NCBI GenBank assembly: GCA_014529385.2
Contig: CM043971.1
Coordinates: 93,967,840 to 94,031,839 of the forward strand
Direction: 5' to 3'
DNA from: Adiantum capillus-veneris
Taxonomy: Eukaryota > Streptophyta > Polypodiopsida > Polypodiales > Pteridaceae
Length of the DNA stretch: 64,000 bases
Part shown: piece after piece, positions 34,311 to 48,062 of the stretch
How positions within the stretch are numbered: the stretch's first letter is position 1
Layout of the letters: every line of letters begins with the position of its first letter
Translations under genes and position numbers: made by a program
Notes under the pieces: generated by a model
What the model saw: only the letters and a program-made list of their open reading frames with translations
Database searches by the model: none
What the model was told of the DNA's origin: nothing

Positions 34311-35706
34311 TGAAACCGGCCCGTAGGGCGGTAGACTTTGGCTTTCACCCGAAACTTTACTTTAGACTTTAGGACAGAGAACTTTGCAAATAAAACTTGT
34401 AACTGGAATTAACACTTCGAACACACATGGCTTGGAAGCTAGAGCGCTACCAAGCAGACGCCGACAACTTGTTGGCCCCAAAAACTGGCGCCCCTTTCGG
34501 TATTTCTTTATTCTTATTGCAAAAAGCGATCCGAACACTTTCACCTAACTCTCACCAAGCTGCCCAAACCTGTCCATGGCTGTAATTGTAGGTTTTTGAC
34601 CCAATTTCGCCAGCAGAACGATGCAAAATCCCTGTAGGTCAAAAGTACACGTCAAGGACACTTTCCCTTGCGGTTTGGAAGCTTTTCAGTGAACTGCAGG
34701 TCAATTTCAGCGTGCTGTAATTCCTTGTTTAGTCACAGTTAGATGCCGCCCTGCTTACGCATCCCAAGGCTTTCCCGAGGCTCCCTTGGCATTGCCATGC
34801 AGTTTAGGTGCAAAACTCTAAACCTGCAGAAAAACACAGCAGGCTGTAATCCTCTGTTTTGGATCGTTTTGGGCGGAGCGAGCAGGCCTATGCGTGTCAG
34901 GTGCCCCGGCATGCAATGGGACAGCTCCCCTTTGAAACGGACGAGTTTTCACGCGAGAAAACTCTCCGTTTTCGCAACCTTTGCGATGGAATTGTGCGTA
35001 CCTGTGTAGGATTAGCAATTAGCTAATCCGGTTCCTGTTCAGAAGGCTCTTGCCTTGGCAAACGCGCATAAACCCCCACAACTGTACATGGTCATCTGAG
35101 AAGCCCAACTAGAGGGGCATTACCATATGTGCCAAGGGGAGAGAGAGATGCACGAGAGCAAATCGTCGCGCTACATAGAGCAAGGGAGAAGGCAAGCTTT
35201 CCATTAAAGCTTCATCACTTGCACCAACTACTCACACACGCTGTAACACACTGAAGTGCAATAATCAACCCCCCTCTCAAAAATGGGCGCCCCTAGCTGG
35301 GATGGGCTTGGCAAGTGCACCGCGAGCCGCCATGTGTCCAGTTTGCCTCTTTTGAGTTAATTCCTAGTACCCACCGACTTATAAGTGTAGTGAGGGGGCC
35401 TAAATGACTTTGAGCTGAGCCTAGACACACTTTTACTGCTCGGATTCCAGTGCCGGTCGGCACGACTAACTCGTGGCGACATGGCCTTCCCGTTTGCGGA
35501 TGAAACTCTCGGCCGTCGGCCGTTTCACAGTGGCCATACAATGCCCGACCATTTGCAACTTCAAAAAGAGGGTCCCAAAAATTAAATAAAAATCATCGAA
35601 AAGAAACCAACAACTAAAGGTTAGCAGTTGCCATGTCCTCGTGACAGTAATTAGCAGTTGCCACGTCCTCATGACAGTAATTAGCAATTGCCACGTGCTC
35701 GTGACA
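34311..35706 (-). repeat. Gypsy G1 5' LTR with triplicated terminus
   Basis: On the plus strand it starts TGAAACCGGCCCGTAGGG and ends CTCGTGACA, the reverse of the G2/G3 LTR (TGTCACGAGG...GGTTTCA). The outer end is triplicated: three 30-bp units ending in TGACA finish at 35646, 35676 and 35706. The poly(A)/R module shared with the TRIM lies near 34472-34510. Confidence 0.78.
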
Positions 35707-36851
35707 GTAGGCCCCCTTGGCGGTATTTCTTCATCATATTGAAGTCCCAACAAAACCGTACAACGTTTAGTGTCCAAGTACAACTGGCATGTTGGCCGCA
35801 CTTTGATAGCTTCTATCGCTAAAAGCAACCTACAAAAGCAATTGCTAAAAACAACTTTTTCTATTAAAGAAACCACACAAGTCAGCCCAAGTAGGAGCAG
35901 CGGAAAAATGTATTTGCAATGGAACCCTACCACGTCAACAGGGCGTATCGCCTTCCACATCAGTATTTCTGTAAAATCTGCCACATCATCAGCCACTCTT
36001 CACTGTACTGCCGTGTCACCAACTGTCTGTACAGCTCCATACAGCCCTGTTCAACCATGAAGGTTGCTACATCATCATTGGTTCACAAAAAAAATGGCCA
36101 TAAAGAAAGCAATGATGCATAGAAGAGACTATGCAAGACAAGAAAAATGATCCCTGCTTTTTCTAGGCTTCCTGGACATAGCAGCTAAAAAATGCGTTTT
36201 TTAAATAGAGTACAGAACGGGACGTTTTAAAAAGTTCACTACGTTTCTTTGTTAAAAAACGTGGGCAGTTTATAGACTTCTTGCCTTAAGACTTTAGGGT
36301 CTATAGATGTCAACTTTCCATTTAATCATGTGCAACATTTGACTTCAATAAATTTTATACCCTTTTGTGTGGACCCATATAATATAATACTTGTAAAAAA
36401 ATTATATTTGAAAAAAACCAACGTAGTCTATTTTGATCCTTGAAAAATACATCTAGTACGCGTATCAAATGCCCCGTATAAAACGTCCCGTCCCGTACCT
36501 TAGCTGCTATGGGGCTTCCAAATCAAATTTTGTACCTTTGCTTTTCAACTACGTGCTCCACTTTATTGATGTGGCAATCTGGATGCAAAAAGGTTTTTTG
36601 TGAGAACAAATGTCAAGTATGACCTTCCTGTGTGTGAGTGTGTTTATGTTCGGGGGAGGGGGTGTTCTTGAGTGTCGGCACTCACTTTCTGCAACCTCGT
36701 GGGGCTTGCGTATAATGATTCAGTCAAGCAATCTTTTCATATATCTTAATAGAAGCTCTATGTTCTGCTTTCGTGAAAAGATTACTTTTGAGTTTAACGC
36801 CACCTCAGAAAAAACCCTCAGGAGGTGATTGGATACACGTATGATTTGCAG
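35707..36851. other. Unassigned 1.1 kb, AT-rich, upstream of PTH2 exon
   Basis: The first 30 bp (GCCCCCTTGGCGGTATTTC) resemble the gypsy/TRIM poly(A) module on the minus strand, so a further LTR scrap may lie at 35708-36060. The rest, 36100-36850, is AT-rich and looks intron-like, ending in a pyrimidine/TTTGCAG acceptor. I find no convincing upstream exon. Confidence 0.4.
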
Positions 36852-37188
36852 GTCTTTGTTGTGCGTCAAGATCTAAAGATGGGCAGTGGCAAAATAGCCT
36901 CTCAATGTGCACGTAAGCTCCTGGTTCTGATTTTTGCATTCTTAAAGTAATATAAATCAGGTTAATAAAATGAGTGCGAAAGATTCACTTTCCATAACAG
37001 CTTTCTTTGGTTTTGAGGGTGAGTTAATTGTTGCTTTGGCCTTAGTTATGCTGTATAATTTAGTCTTGTAAGCTGTTTTACAGCTTCAGCTGCAAACCCC
37101 TTGGATCTAAATTATCTCTCTGGTACAATTAACATTTTGATTATTTGCAGATGCTGCTGTTGGTATTTACGAGGAACTTATGCAAAGG
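36852..37188 (+). CDS. Peptidyl-tRNA hydrolase 2 (PTH2) gene, two internal exons
   Basis: Exon 36852-36912 reads VFVVRQDLKMGSGKIASQCA after a TTTGCAG acceptor and before GTAAGC. Intron 36913-37151 ends ATTTGCAG. Exon 37152-37188 completes the split His codon and reads AAVGIYEELMQ, followed by AG|GTACTG, a plausible donor. Joined, this is the conserved start of the PTH2 domain: VRQDLKMGSGKIA and QCAHAAVG contain the family's active-site Lys, Asp and surrounding residues. PTH2 frees peptides from stalled peptidyl-tRNA; eukaryotic forms act in cytosol or organelles. The downstream part (WE..G..K.V) is not found in this window; the LINE C cluster from 38022 lies where the next intron would be. 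Phase agreement across the intron argues for a real gene, but a gene fragment cannot be excluded. Confidence 0.72.

Positions 37189-39651
<2,463 letters not shown>

Positions 39652-39688
<37 letters not shown>
39652..39688. repeat. (GA)n between two LINE C copies
   Basis: About 18 GA units. Left: truncated 5' edge of LINE C copy 1. Right: intact 3' end of LINE C copy 2, same strand. Confidence 0.96.
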
Positions 39689-39691
<3 letters not shown>

Positions 39692-39902
39692 AATGTAATA
39701 TTAACATCTTCAAAAGGCCAAAATGACCTATGAGACCAAAAGGTTACATGTGGTGAATCTAATATTAGGTCCGGGTACAAAGAGTACAAAGAACTGAAAA
39801 GAAAATAGTGGGTAGGGGTGGGGTGAAAGCTGATACAAAGGGAATACGAAGGGTGAGCTGATACAATGGAGCTCTCTGACAATAGAGGAATCATATACAT
39901 AT

Positions 39903-41096
39903 TGTAAGGTACAGCGGAAGTGAATGTTGAACTTTGCTCAAGATGAATGCTCCGAACTGTGCTCAAGGGTTTCTTTTACTTACGGAAGGGAGAGCCTTCC
40001 GCCCCTTCAGTGAGAGAGTGCAAATGATCACAAACAAGTGGGTAAACACTGTGAATGAAGGTGCTGAGACTGAGAGATAGGGAGAGAAGAATACGACACT
40101 AGAATGTTGGCAAAACCTCCTCCGAAGGCCCCACTCTCTATGGCGAGAGCGGTCTACTATTGATTGCACAAATCTCTACAATGGTCTGAATGCAATGGTC
40201 TTGCCGACGATGACGACGAGACGGGCTGAAAACTGAAAACGTTAAGGGCTGAAATCTGCAAATCTTGTGTTTGCTGAATTTTGACTCTATGTCGGTGACG
40301 ACGGCGATGACGACGATGCAACGACAATGCGCTGAAAACACAGATGCTGAAATCTGCGAATAGCGGGCTCAATCTGCAAATGCCGCATGGTCAGCTGGCT
40401 GATCTGACTGTGCGACGGGGATCTGCTGCGGGAAGGTGAGGGCTGCGAGGTTTGGGGGCTGCGGTGCGGAGGATAACTGCTGTAAACTGAAAACACTGAT
40501 GCAAATCTGGGATCTGCCGTCAGTAAACTGCAAACACTAGGGTTGATCTGTAACTCCAAAAATGCTAGGCTGATTTGCTCATCTACTGCAAAAACGTTAT
40601 GGGATCTGTTGTCGCCAGGCTGATCTGCTGCTGAAAATGCTAGGCTTGTTCTGCAGTTGATGAAAAACGCTGGTTGGTCTTTGGTGGCTGAAAACGCTAT
40701 GTCCTCTGCCGGTCTTGTTGAGAAGGTGCACTTCAGATGAGGTCTGCTGTCTCTTCTACCAGAAAGTGCTAGCGCTAGCCTTTCTTATATATTGGCTTGG
40801 TCAAATTGCCCTACCCAGTTTCCCAACAAAGTCACTTCTTAATAATAAGTGAAAAATGGCTAAAATAGGGAAAATAGGTCTGTGCATTGTAAAAATGCTT
40901 CTGATGGGTTCTGATGGTAATATGATGATCATGCTGTGTGCAACCAGAGGATATACATCTACTCTAAGTGCCTGGACATGCACGGTCTGCGAACAGACTC
41001 ACAAAAGTGCCAAAACACTTCCTAAGCTAGGCTAACTGAACCCCTGTCATGAAGTAGCTTGTCCACATATACATAGGGTTAGATGTGCACGTGACA
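39903..41096 (+). repeat. Solo LTR with CATAT target duplication
   Basis: A 1194-bp block starts TGTAAGGTAC and ends CACGTGACA, i.e. TG...CA. It is flanked by the 5-bp direct repeat CATAT (39898-39902 and 41097-41101), as LTR elements leave. It lies in the 3' UTR of LINE C copy 2. It contains a TATA-like CTTATATATTGG near 40781. No internal region, primer site or partner LTR is seen, so recombination between two LTRs is likely. Strand is uncertain; plus assumed from the TATA box. Confidence 0.65.
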
Positions 41097-41105
41097 CATA
41101 TACAT

Positions 41106-42117
41106 CAGTATCCAAAAAGCTATTGAGGTTCAATGTCCTCCAAGGTAAGCACTCTGTCGGGACGGCTCCTATGTCGCGCTAGTATGGTATGGATCCTCTG
41201 TCGCAATCTGCGTCGATGTCGAGAGGGCCCCCTCATCCGTGGGTGACGGGATCCCCCCAACTCTATCGCCCGATCAAGCAGTATGCCTTTGGTGTTGCTA
41301 TGTTGTGGGGGGTGCTCGAACTCCTCTGTCTGTGACTGAAATAAATCTGTAATTTGCCGCTGTCGCTGGATCTCTCTCATTTTGCCCCTCTTCAAGAGGT
41401 CCTCTCTGTGTCTGCGAATCTCCAGTAAGTATAATCTGAGGCATCTCTAATCCTGGTATCTCATGACTCTAGAAAGTGGCCCAAAAGCCTCTCTGAATAG
41501 ACGGTGAAAGAGGCCTCGTATCTCATAGTATACTGGGCAGTGACATGTAATGTAGCTCTGTCTCGGGCTCTATCTGGCACACCTGACAAATCCTGGACTC
41601 GGCGGGTACTCCTCTAAATCCGTCTGTCTCGATCTCTAGCTGATGTGAGGATGTGCATATCTGACCTATAGCACATCGTATCCCGTGGGATAGATAAGTA
41701 TCTATGTATCCTGGTCTGATCACAAAACCATCCTTCGTAAGCTGGAGAAGATGCTCTCTATAGAAAGCCATCTTCGTACCCAACTCTTGTGTAGGCTGTA
41801 TCCATGTCCTTCGTATCCTATTGAATCAAGTCCTGTCTGATGAGCCTGGTAATCTCTACCCTAGTGAGAGAGGAGGAGGGTGCATCCATAGAGTACTGAT
41901 GGGGGTAGCCGATCCATACTAAAGGCGATGTAACTGAAACCAAGATGCCATCTTTGCATACCAACGTGATCTATCTCCCTGCAATACAAGCTGTCGTGAA
42001 GACTCTTGTGCTAATTGAGCATATCTGTCTCTAGGGAGAGCCTAGGTGCTATGCATAAATGAAACTGATGCCTCCACTACCAATAGAGGAGGAGTGAGCT
42101 CCGCCCTAACAATGTCA
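41106..42117 (-). pseudogene. LINE C copy 2 ORF2, C-terminal part
   Basis: Minus strand from 42117: HDIVRAELTPPLLVVEASVS, then LINE C-specific GTKMAFYREHLLQLTKDGFV, RPGYIDTYLSHGIRCAIGQI, a Cys pair near ICQVCQIEPETELHY (zinc-like), and an Arg-rich terminal part with RQRQITDLFQSQTEE and RHRRRLRQRIHTILAR. Matches copy 1 and copy 4 in order. Frame breaks near 41500 and 41790. Confidence 0.8.
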
Positions 42118-43395
42118 TGTGGTGCACAACTCTCAATCTTGTGCACAGTTCTCAATCTCAATCGCACTCTCAATCACACTCTCACTCTCATTCACAATCA
42201 CAATCTCAGTCTGCCATCACAGGTGAACAGCCTCCTTCTGATTATGGCGGCCGTCTTCCTTGCAAAAAAGTGGCTATTTTCGTCCTCTCCTTCTTTCTTT
42301 AGCAAAACGGCCCAAAATTAGGCTTGAAAAGAAGTGTCCTGCACATGAACACATAAGAGCCGCTAAAAAACATCCCACGTGAGTCCTAAAATTCCTGGCC
42401 GTTTTCAGTGACCCGTAGCTCCCAAACGGTTTCAAATTTGCTCGGGGCTGTCTCATATGAATTCGCGCGTCTTGTCGAGCTCTTCAATAGTCGTGTGATG
42501 CGAAAAATCCATATCCTGCTCGGTTTGGCCGAAAACTTACCTGAAAGTTGTCAATTTCTACAAAAACAGCGTAAAACAGCATTTTCTCACTTTTTTCTTG
42601 ATCTACGGGCTGAAACGAGCATCAAAATGAAGGAATCTGAGGAAACTCAAAGAAGGAATATTTTTTCTCATATTAAGGACTACATTTTCTACATACCAAA
42701 CATTTCCAAATTTTGACCTTAACACCCTCAAAACTGGCTCCCAAGAGGTGTCCCGGGTCAAAATTTGAAACTTCACGGAAACAATCAGAATAAAATCCTA
42801 GACTATGGAAAAACTTTTAAATGAACGAATTTTACTCCAAACAAAAGATAAAGCAAAATCTTTGCAAAATAAGTCCTATTACACTCTCGACCAAGGTGGA
42901 AAGGTACGTAGTGTACGACATGCTTAAGATACGTACGGAATGTACTTCTGTACTGAACCACCTTTCAGGTCCGTAATAGGTACGTACCATTTGTAAAAAA
43001 ACCATAATATATTGAAATTGAGTTCACAGACCTTTCAAAATTTAGACTCACAAATGCTCAGAGAGGGTGGGGGGTCGCAAAGAGTACGCGCAACGTAGGA
43101 AGAAAGAGTGGAAGGAGCATATGGGAGAGTGGAGCTTACCTTTCTATGCGGGAAAGTCTCAAGTAGAAGCCTCTGTGTGACTGTCTGTGAAGGTCTCTGC
43201 ACAAATCTGCACTATGGAAATTATAATAGGTGCACCCCAAAGTTTTAAGCCGTGGCATAAATCATAAACCACACAAAAGGGCTTGCCAAAAACTGTCTGC
43301 CAAAATCCGTACACTCATCGCTGATTTCCTCCAATTTTTTTAAGTTGGCCGTATAGCACCGTACCTTACAGTTGTACCGTACTGAATGGTTCAGT
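42118..43395. other. Foreign 1.28-kb block replacing the LINE C thumb region
   Basis: Both edges cut LINE C coding remains, but roughly 300 bp of LINE C between them is missing, so this is a replacement rather than a simple insertion. The left part has an imperfect CTCTCAATC/CTCTCACTC repeat (42128-42215). The right part has palindromic GTACGTAC/GGTACGTACC motifs (42900-42990 and 43370-43405). No coding potential recognised. Confidence 0.6.
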
Positions 43396-44570
43396 ACGTA
43401 CGTATGGATGCAACCTTGCTCTCGACCATATGTAAAAGTGGGGGCAAACCTCCTTACCCACTCCGCCGTAGTGTTAAATACCATTACCTTGGTCTTACTA
43501 AGGTTCACAGACAATCGAGTGTCTTGTGCAAATACATGCAATGCATCCAAATGACGTTGCATCCCCTCTGGAGAATCTGTGATCAGTACAATATCATCAA
43601 CATATAATAACAACGGAATCCACGTCCCTGCAAGTTGAGCACCTCTATCATCCTCTGTCTGTACATAATCTGAAAACTCATCTACATATATCCCAAAGAG
43701 AGTCGGAGATAGAGGACAGCCCTGCTTCATCCCAATGGTGGAGTGAACCATGTCGGACATGCCCTGAGTAGTGCGTACCCATCCTACCACTGTCCTGTAT
43801 AAAGCTAAGATCCCCCAAATCAACTCTGTGCCCCCATGGCCTGCAATCTGCGTATGAGTCTAGCTCGTGGCATTGTATCAAAGGCTTTGCAGAAATCCAC
43901 AAAGGTGCAATAAATCCTCTTGCCATGGTGTCTACCCTTCTCAATAATGGCTCTGAGTGTCAAAATCTGGTCAAGAGTGGAGAAACCTCTCCTGAACACT
44001 TCTTGTCCTGCTACCCGTATACCCTCTCTCTCTCGTTCAATCCACTCAACTCATGCTCAAGAATTGATGCATATAGCCTAGCCAGAGTGTGACCAAATAT
44101 GATGGTGCGGTAATTTCCGGGAAGCATAGGATCTCCTAACTTGAAGATAGGCACAATCGTGGACATATTGCAAGTCTTAGGAAAACCCTCATGCATGGCT
44201 CTATTAAACATCATAGCAAGAGGCTCTGCAAGCATATCTCTGGCGTGGATGAAGTGCTCTGCTACCAACCATCATGATCCTGTGCTCTTCTTGTCTTCAT
44301 CGTGTCAATGGCTTTCCTTACCCTCTTAGCAGTAACGAAAGTACATGTCTCTGGGCATGCCTCTGGAGAGACATGCAAAGGTGGCTGCCCTGATGTTGTA
44401 TAGAGAGATGTAGCATATTCTGCCATGTCTCTGTGGAAGTGATGGCTGGTGGTGGAGAGTGCTCATTGAAAAGCCTCCATGCCTCACTAGAGTCCTGACT
44501 CATAAATAGCTGATACAGATCACGCTCTACTGAGATAGGTAAGCCCTCTTCTTTCGTCGCACTAGGCGGC
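43396..44570 (-). pseudogene. LINE C copy 2 reverse transcriptase, N-terminal and palm
   Basis: Minus strand: SQDSSEAWRLFNEHSPPPAI, FPKTCNMSTIVPIFKLGDPM, NYRTIIFGHTLARLYASILE, a frame change, then the region around the first catalytic Asp (near 43880-43900). WGILALYRTVVGWVRTTQGM, GMKQGCPLSPTLFGIYVDEF and LLLYVDDIVLITDSPEG (YVDD catalytic pair) follow, then LSVNLSKTKVMVFNTTAEWV. It ends at the replacement junction. Compared with LINE B, the same blocks occur at the same spacing. Confidence 0.82.
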
Positions 44571-44590
44571 GAAAGATAATCCGTGATTGT

Positions 44591-44848
44591 CTATGTGTAG
44601 TAGTACAAGATCTTACATCCTCCCAAAGCTGCAAAATTCGAGGTGTCCTCACCTCGAGAAGAAGGTGGGGTAATCAATGAGAAGATTATCTTCACATTCC
44701 AAAGTGACATCTTCATGAGGATAACCTGTCCATTTGATGAGGTGTTCCCTAATAGAGCGATTTCTGAGTGTTCTGTCTCCTGATTGTAAGATATGTTTTG
44801 GTTGGATATCAAAAGTATTATCCTTTGTTGTAATAAGATGAGAATCAT
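44591..44848 (-). pseudogene. Ty3/gypsy chromodomain fragment
   Basis: The minus strand reads KHILQSGDRTLRNRSIREHL followed by IKWTGYPHEDVTLECEDNLL, a chromoviral integrase-tail chromodomain (typical pattern R.LRN....LVKW.GYP..D.TWE, with the Trp changed here). It continues to RGEDTSNFAALGG. About 85 codons. No other part of this element is near, so it is a scrap next to LINE C copy 2. Confidence 0.75.
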
Positions 44849-46780
44849 CTAGGATCTAAGATCCCTGAATTTTTAAAAATAAATAAATAGATAAAATGAA
44901 AATAAAAATAATTAAACTATCTCTCTGATCAATTATGAAGACTAATTCAAATTTATTTATTATTATTGTTGTTGTATAAATTTTATCTTGTTTGAAGATC
45001 ACATATTAAAAAAAAAAAAAAAAAAAAAACAATGCCAGTGGTGCTGGGAAAATAAAAATCGCCTTTTGCTACTAAGAAGACGCGCATTAATCGTAACTGC
45101 TCAAAAACAAAAATATGTTACGGGACATCCCGCGAGACAAATTAACCAACATGAGGAGCCCGAGTATTACGAGTGATAAACCAAATAGATTGCGAGAAGC
45201 CAGGATTACGCGGGAAAGGAAGCCATGCACTTACACTATGAACAGGAACTCCGAATAGCATGAGGAATTGCACCACACAATAACTCAAGAGAACCTTAGT
45301 GGGTTTGTGAAGATTACTACAAAAGGAGGAGGCCAAAAACTAGCGCTAGAAATTGGGAGAGCAATTCTGGGAGAGCTATAGAGCATCGTAAAGAGAGTGG
45401 GAAGGCTCTACAAAGAGAGTTGAGCATAGAGAGCTTCTTGTAGGGCTTCTACTTGGCTTCTCCCATCTTCTTCCTCGCAAGGCAAGCGATCTTTCGAGGA
45501 GGCGCTCGTAGGCAGTCGTCATCTTCTTCATGGGAGTACTCCTCTTCATTACTCAAAGAAGGTATGTGAGATACACACCTTTGCGCGTTCCTAATTGTCG
45601 CATAATCGGATTGAATTACAGTGAATTCTTATCTGTGTGTCTCCTTCGAAAGAGAAATGTGTATGCGATTCTTCCGGTCTCCTCTTACGCAGAGAACGTA
45701 CATCTACGCTAGAGGTAATCATAAGATTACTCTTCCAACTTTATGTCCATAAGAATTTTGTCGTAATGTGGTTTAACTAATGATTTATGGCTGATTGCGC
45801 ATAAGGAATTAGGCATGCGTGTGGGAAGGATCAAGGTAAGAAGATGTTCAAAATTGCATAAATGATAAAAAAATTTCTTTTAAATTAAAAATATCTCCTA
45901 TTACAAACCTCGGATGAAAATTCTATTGGTGAAGGGATGACCGAAATTTTATCCTCTTCGATTTGTGGTCTCACGACCGTAAGCTGATTCTGCATCGATT
46001 TTGAGTTATTTCATTTTTTTTGAGCAATGGTCTGTTTTAGATAGGTTTTCGGGAAGGAGAAACTGTTTTTTATGGGTAAATTAGTAGTTTTTGTTATCGA
46101 AATGTGGTGAAACTTATCAGCCCGTAAGAATAAGATAATTAGAAAAGGTCTACATGTGTATAGAGATATGAATTATAAATTTTCGTCAGTTTTGCATGCC
46201 AGTTTTGCGTTTTTTGATGCATGGAGGTAAAATCACTAAAACTTATCCAAATTCAATTTGGTTTGTTGAAGCACGATTAGGGTATTGAGATGAGATGAAT
46301 TATACTTTCAAAATCATATTTTGATGTTCCAAGGTAGATTCACGTTGTATGCCAAGTCTATAGGTTTTCGTCTGTGTTTTTTTTCTCCCATGCATGCTAA
46401 GGAGAGAACTGGAGTCCGAATTTGATTCTCCTTGTTGGTATAAGGTTATGGTACCAATCTGGATTGATTTATATGTTCAAAAAGAGAGATCTTTTTATGT
46501 TTGGATATAATTTAGACTGTGTATGGCCCGAACATGCGGACATGCGAGCTTATGACATCTTGAGGATGGAAAATACATTGTGATGCTTGCTTGTTGCCTA
46601 ATCGTGATTGTAGGGGAGACAACTTGATTCCTTGATGGTAAGGAGCAATCGTACAATGTTTTGGTTGGATTTTGTAATGAACTATTGACATTGATGGCTT
46701 TCATGAGTGAAAGTATTTCATGTAGAGTATATTGATGATTGCATTGAGAAGGATTGGCATGTGGTATGGTTACTTGCAGT
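44849..46780. other. Unassigned AT-rich 1.9 kb
   Basis: No long frame, no recognised RNA gene. A 22-base A run lies at 45008-45029. It does not match other repeats in this window, so it may be single-copy intergenic or intronic DNA. Confidence 0.4.
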
Positions 46781-47298
46781 ATCTTTATATGGTCCAAGTG
46801 ATGATGCTAACCAGTGAGTTGGATCATCTGTATATAAATTGATAATGGATAAGTATTGTCGGGTATGTTCCCGTGTGTTTCCGGGTATGTTCCCGTGTTT
46901 TTGTTCAGGATCAGTGTAGCATCTTAAGCTGGTTTGCCTAAACTCACCAGTCGGCACTGATCTCTGGTTCTGACACTGATCTCTGTCACTGGTGGGCATG
47001 CGATTCTTTTGAAGCTCGGGCTTGTGGAGGTGTCTACAGCGGCCCATGACCTGAGTGTTGGTCATGCGGTGTCGGACTTCACACCATAGAAGCAAGATTC
47101 CCTTCGTCCGTAGAGGAGTGGGTGGATGGGTAGCCCGGTCGATGCTTAATGGTCCGGGGCTCTCCAATTTATTGTTTTCAAGTTTGATTTGAATTTATTC
47201 ATGAATTGAGTTGTACAAGTTATATGGTTTTGTTATTAATGCACGCCTCATATAGGGGACTCAGCATCACTTCGTGTCGACACTCTCTTTCTCTTCCT

Positions 47299-47340
<42 letters not shown>

Positions 47341-47537
47341 CTCAGGATAGCACCAGGTGCAGGGTATTCCTGAGTTAGTCCACTCCTACTCTAGGGTGGG
47401 TGCGGGAGACCCTTCCTTCTGGGCAGCCTAAGTCGTGGGCCGGATATAATGTCTATTTTGCTTCCACTGTGTATATCGGAGTTAAGAAAATCAAAATGAT
47501 AAATATTGAATAGACCCAGAGAGATGGGGATCTCTCA
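46781..47537 (+). repeat. Probable end of another LTR (LTR-Y), limits unclear
   Basis: Ends GATCTCTCA, followed two bases on by TGGTATTGGAGCC, which differs in two positions from the initiator-tRNA-Met primer site TGGTATCAGAGCC. Contains (CT)n at 47303-47338 and a GC-rich region near 47000-47160. The start is not visible and there is no second copy in this window. Confidence 0.45.
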
Positions 47538-47539
47538 GC

Positions 47540-47552
47540 TGGTATTGGAGCC
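47540..47552 (+). promoter_or_regulatory. Primer-binding-like site TGGTATTGGAGCC
   Basis: Matches the copia-type Met primer site at 11 of 13 bases and lies right after an LTR-like end. Ninety bases further on the sequence changes to the gypsy G2 LTR (47632). Confidence 0.5.
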
Positions 47553-47631
47553 TAGGTTGTATTACGGAAAAACCAAGGATTATGTAGGAAACTGACATAG
47601 GTTGACCTGAGAGGATGTGTCCTTAATAGTG

Positions 47632-47973
47632 CATGGGGATTTTATATGTGAATCCTCCTACTGTAGTTATGTTGCCGAAATTGGGTTGGAGTAGGCTATT
47701 TTCAGCCCAATAAAAGCGGGATAGGAACTTACAGGTTTTCTCGCAAGTTTTATAGCAATAAAGAAATACCGAGGGGCGCCAGTCTTTGGGGCCTATAGGG
47801 TGTCAATGTCTGCTTGGTAGCACTCTAGCTGCCAAGCCGTGGTTTGTGTGAAGTGTTAATTTCAGTCACAGGTTTATTCATGAAGTTTTCCTCTGTGCCG
47901 TAAAGTCAAGTAAAGTTTATCAAGTAAAGAGTTGGGTGAAAGATAAAATCTACCGCCCTACGGGTTGGTTTCA
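47632..47973 (+). repeat. Gypsy G2 5' LTR (3' part)
   Basis: Matches 51985-52318 of the 3' LTR, including the AATAAAGAAATACCG module, and ends GGTTTCA before the primer site. About 1 kb of its 5' part is missing. Confidence 0.8.
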
Positions 47974-47991
47974 TGGTTTGGTCGCCGGGAC
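47974..47991 (+). promoter_or_regulatory. Gypsy G2 primer-binding site
   Basis: TGGTTTGGTCGCCGGGAC immediately follows the LTR end. Same position and type as in G1 and G3. Confidence 0.75.
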
Positions 47992-48062
47992 ATAATCACT
48001 TTTACTTGAGCCTTCGTTGGTTTGCGGCGAAGACATAGAGCACAGGAACTTGGAATTACACT

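Larger units (their letters stand above)
31674..35706 (-). mobile_element. Gypsy G1: deleted and apparently chimeric Ty3/gypsy element
   Basis: Minus strand: 5' LTR (35706-34311), primer site (34310-34293), gag (34213 to about 32770), then directly an integrase core and C-terminus (about 32700-31849). Protease, RT and RNase H are absent. The gag is the G2/G3 family type, but the integrase is a different kind from that in G2 and lacks a visible chromodomain. No 3' LTR is seen; LTR-X copy 2 begins at 31673. Confidence 0.75.
39689..44580 (-). mobile_element. LINE C copy 2, interrupted by a solo LTR and a replaced segment
   Basis: Minus strand: RT N-terminal part (about 44570-43396), then a foreign block (43395-42118) that replaces the RT thumb, the C-terminal region (42117-41106), a solo LTR (41096-39903) inside the 3' UTR, then the 3' end with hairpin (39902-39689) at (GA)n. 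Reading across the solo LTR target site restores a continuous 3' UTR. The 5' edge near 44580 is next to a gypsy chromodomain scrap and has no microsatellite. Confidence 0.78.

Noticed and set aside
41097-43395. A new transposon at 42118-43395
   Set aside because: No terminal repeats or target duplication, and LINE C sequence is missing between the edges; reported as a replacement instead.
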